From contig JAHDDN010000242.1 in assembly GCA_020629335.1 (NCBI GenBank), positions 1 to 7,989 on the forward strand: DNA of 7,989 bases. Direction: 5' to 3'. Origin of the DNA: Chitinophagales bacterium (lineage in GTDB: Bacteria > Bacteroidota > Bacteroidia > Chitinophagales > UBA2359). The notes under the pieces were generated by a model, which was given only the letters and a program-made list of their open reading frames with translations, was not told the origin of the DNA and did not search any database. Below, one piece after another: positions 6,341 through 7,989 of the stretch (the first letter of the stretch is position 1; each line of letters begins with the position of its first letter). Both the position numbers and the translations under genes were made by a program.

Positions 6341-7771
6341 TTAAAAGCCAAATTCGTAGCAGCCTATGTCTGGAGTGGCATCTCTTGGATTGCTATCGAG
6401 ATCAAACGTACCAGCTGTGGACGGATCGCCTTGGTCAATTACTGGGGCTAAAGCATTGAGGTGCAAATCGCCTTCGGAATAATCTATGAATAAGGTATCA
6501 TTGGGCGAGGGATTGAAGATGCAATTGACAAAACCTTCGGATTCGGTATTATATTCTTCGTCTGATTTAATCAAACAGTTTTTGAATTCGTAATTAAAGT
6601 TGACTGTTAGATCGTCAGGTTCTAATTCGTCTAGGAACACTTCCTCCTCTTCGGTACCATCTATGATGCAGTTGAGCATATTTAAATCAAAAAAATCGGC
6701 CAGTCCGACGATGCTTTGCCCTATTGCTAAATAGTTGACTCCTCTTAAAATCGGATTTTTGTGTTGGACGAAAAAACTGCCTCTATTGGCGAAGGTGCAA
6801 TGCTGGAAATTATAAAAGCCACCAAATTCTAAGTTGAGATTATTGAGTCCGCAATCATAAATCAGGGTATTTTCTGCTTCTATGGATGCTGTAATTCCCC
6901 AAATCCCGAAAGCGGACATATTTTCTATGATGACGTCTTTGATAAGGATATTGGAGCCTCCACTTTCTGCTAATGAATCGACTCTTACTCCCCAGAGGCC
7001 GTTTTTAATTTCGGCTCCTTGAATGACATTATCCACACTACCTCTTAGGATGTGTATACCTCCCCATTGACCAGGCAGATCTCGATAGCCCTCATCTAGT
7101 CGATCTCCTTGAAAGACGACCCTATTAAGGGAATCTGTTCCGCCATTGACTTCTAAGGTACCGCCTACGAATAATTGAGAACCTACATGGCTATAAATCC
7201 TCGTGCCTGGCTCAATGGTCAGCTTACAGCCTGGTTCTACATATATGGTATCGTATAGAACGTAGGGTAGCTCATTGGTCCATACTTCATCACAGATGGC
7301 GACATTGCCGAAGAAGTTGGCATTTTGGCCATAGGCTAGTAGATCTACATCTTGTATATTGCCATTGAGATTAAAGACGATGGAGTCTTGGATAAGGAAA
7401 GGAAGGTCTGCTGCATTGGGATCTACTGTAACTTCTACATATATATAGAGGCTGTCTTCTGCTTCGATGGGGACATTAGTGGCGGAAGTTACTGGATTTC
7501 CGTCTATATTTATTCTAAATTGTGATTGTTCTCCTCCAGCGAGATTGATGTCGCTGATTTGTACGTCTTCATTGTAAGGGTTTATGACTTTGAAGAATTT
7601 AGTAATGGAGCCTACTGTTGTAAAAACCGTATCAAAGGAGAGGGTATCTGTGGTAAATTCTAATTTTGCATCGGTATCATCTAAGAAGTTCTCTTTGTCG
7701 CAAGAGAAGGTTAGTAGTACTAAGAAGCTACTAACTAATAAAAACCAATTTTTGAAAGATTTCTTTGTCAT
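6341..7771 (-). CDS. Outer-membrane or surface lipoprotein with Ig-like domain and parallel beta-helix
   Basis: This is a predicted lipoprotein of 476 residues. A basic start and hydrophobic run lead to a lipobox LTFSC with the modified cysteine C24. The following DKEN is acidic and lysine-containing, loosely like the export signals seen on surface lipoproteins of this phylum, so surface display is possible. Residues about 36-150 (FTTDTLSFDTVFTT onward) look like an Ig-like sandwich of the ASPM-SPD-2-Hydin type. Residues about 170-420 show short repeated strands rich in G, N and I with turns such as EPGT, GGIHILRG and IKNGLWGVRV, typical of a right-handed parallel beta-helix. The end DIGCYEF (468-474) is the motif that often closes such proteins. 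No catalytic residues of a lyase are evident, so adhesion or glycan binding is as likely as enzymatic activity. The ATG at 7769-7771 is fixed by the signal peptide. Confidence 0.8.
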   Translation of the reverse strand: MTKKSFKNWFLLVSSFLVLLTFSCDKENFLDDTDAKLEFTTDTLSFDTVFTTVGSITKFFKVINPYNEDVQISDINLAGGEQSQFRINIDGNPVTSATNVPIEAEDSLYIYVEVTVDPNAADLPFLIQDSIVFNLNGNIQDVDLLAYGQNANFFGNVAICDEVWTNELPYVLYDTIYVEPGCKLTIEPGTRIYSHVGSQLFVGGTLEVNGGTDSLNRVVFQGDRLDEGYRDLPGQWGGIHILRGSVDNVIQGAEIKNGLWGVRVDSLAESGGSNILIKDVIIENMSAFGIWGITASIEAENTLIYDCGLNNLNLEFGGFYNFQHCTFANRGSFFVQHKNPILRGVNYLAIGQSIVGLADFFDLNMLNCIIDGTEEEEVFLDELEPDDLTVNFNYEFKNCLIKSDEEYNTESEGFVNCIFNPSPNDTLFIDYSEGDLHLNALAPVIDQGDPSTAGTFDLDSNPRDATPDIGCYEFGF

Positions 7772-7809
7772 CTAGTTGTTTTAGAGTTATGGAGCGTTAA
7801 CTAAAGATG

Positions 7810-7817
7810 CAAAGGTA
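7810..7817 (-). promoter_or_regulatory. Candidate -7 box (TACCTTTG) for the lipoprotein gene
   Basis: The minus strand reads TACCTTTG, matching TAnnTTTG, 38 bases before the ATG at 7771. A start point near 7803 gives a leader of about 30 bases. A TTG lies 13 bases upstream, the same spacing as at the atp promoter candidate. It falls in the short gap after the preceding gene ends at 7853. Confidence 0.55.
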
Positions 7818-7852
7818 GGGGATTTAGTTGCAATAAATGGGATTTCTATTGC

Positions 7853-7987
7853 TTAAAAGAAACATTCTTTACCAACAAAATCAGGAAATTGTTCCTCATG
7901 TCTATTTTCTTCAGTCATACCTTCACATAACCACTCTAATGTCATTTCATCAGCAGAAGGAACAATGATAATAGTATCATTTTCTAC
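7853..7987 (-). CDS. Unrecognised protein, C-terminal 44 residues only
   Basis: An open frame enters from the right edge and stops at TAA 7853-7855. It has no start in the window. The visible tail begins VENDTIIIVPSADEMTLEWL and ends PDFVGKECFF. It is acidic, with two cysteines and no signal or membrane segment. Codon use and composition look like the neighbouring genes, and the stop lies 36 bases before the promoter candidate of the lipoprotein gene, which is a plausible gene boundary. I do not recognise the family. It could be chance reading, but an uninterrupted frame with ordinary protein composition on the same strand as its neighbours favours a real gene. Confidence 0.6.
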   Translation of the reverse strand, partial: VENDTIIIVPSADEMTLEWLCEGMTEENRHEEQFPDFVGKECFF

Positions 7988-7989
7988 TT

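Overview
This window reads as the chromosome of a member of the Bacteroidota. The evidence is an AT-rich genome, ATP synthase genes in the order atpB-atpE-atpF-atpH-atpA, an AtpB with a signal peptide and long N-terminal extension, starts without Shine-Dalgarno sequences, TAnnTTTG-type -7 boxes, and a SpII lipoprotein with a beta-helix fold of a type common in this phylum. A Saprospira/Lewinella-like lineage is a guess; only the phylum-level call is well supported. Every protein gene lies on the minus strand, so the window is described below from right to left in transcription order.

From 7989 to 6341 there is the C-terminal end of an unrecognised gene. It is followed by a -7 box and a 476-residue lipoprotein predicted to form a right-handed parallel beta-helix. 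From 6340 to 6012 there is a gene-free stretch almost filled by a hairpin-rich repeat (copy 2). From 6011 to 3711 lies a 766-residue protein with several membrane segments and a C-terminal patatin-like lipase domain. A promoter-like TAnnTTTG box at 3659-3666 then leads into the F1Fo ATP synthase operon: subunits a, c, b, delta and the first 214 residues of alpha, which runs off the left edge. Together these genes supply the membrane proton channel and rotor (a, c), the peripheral stalk (b, delta) and part of the catalytic head (alpha). The beta, gamma and epsilon genes are not in the window.

Three things stand out. First, the same structured repeat occurs twice: at 683-844, inside the atp operon between atpH and atpA, and at 6039-6271 in the opposite orientation. 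Most differences between the copies fall in paired stem positions and are compensatory, so the folded shape has been kept while the sequence drifted. The repeat also generates false open reading frames. Second, a strong 12-bp inverted repeat sits between atpE and atpF, where it could adjust the output of subunit c relative to the others. Third, AtpB carries an extreme histidine-rich segment after its signal peptide (18 His within residues 30-78) and a smaller one at its C-terminus. I see no CRISPR array, rRNA, tRNA or transposase gene.
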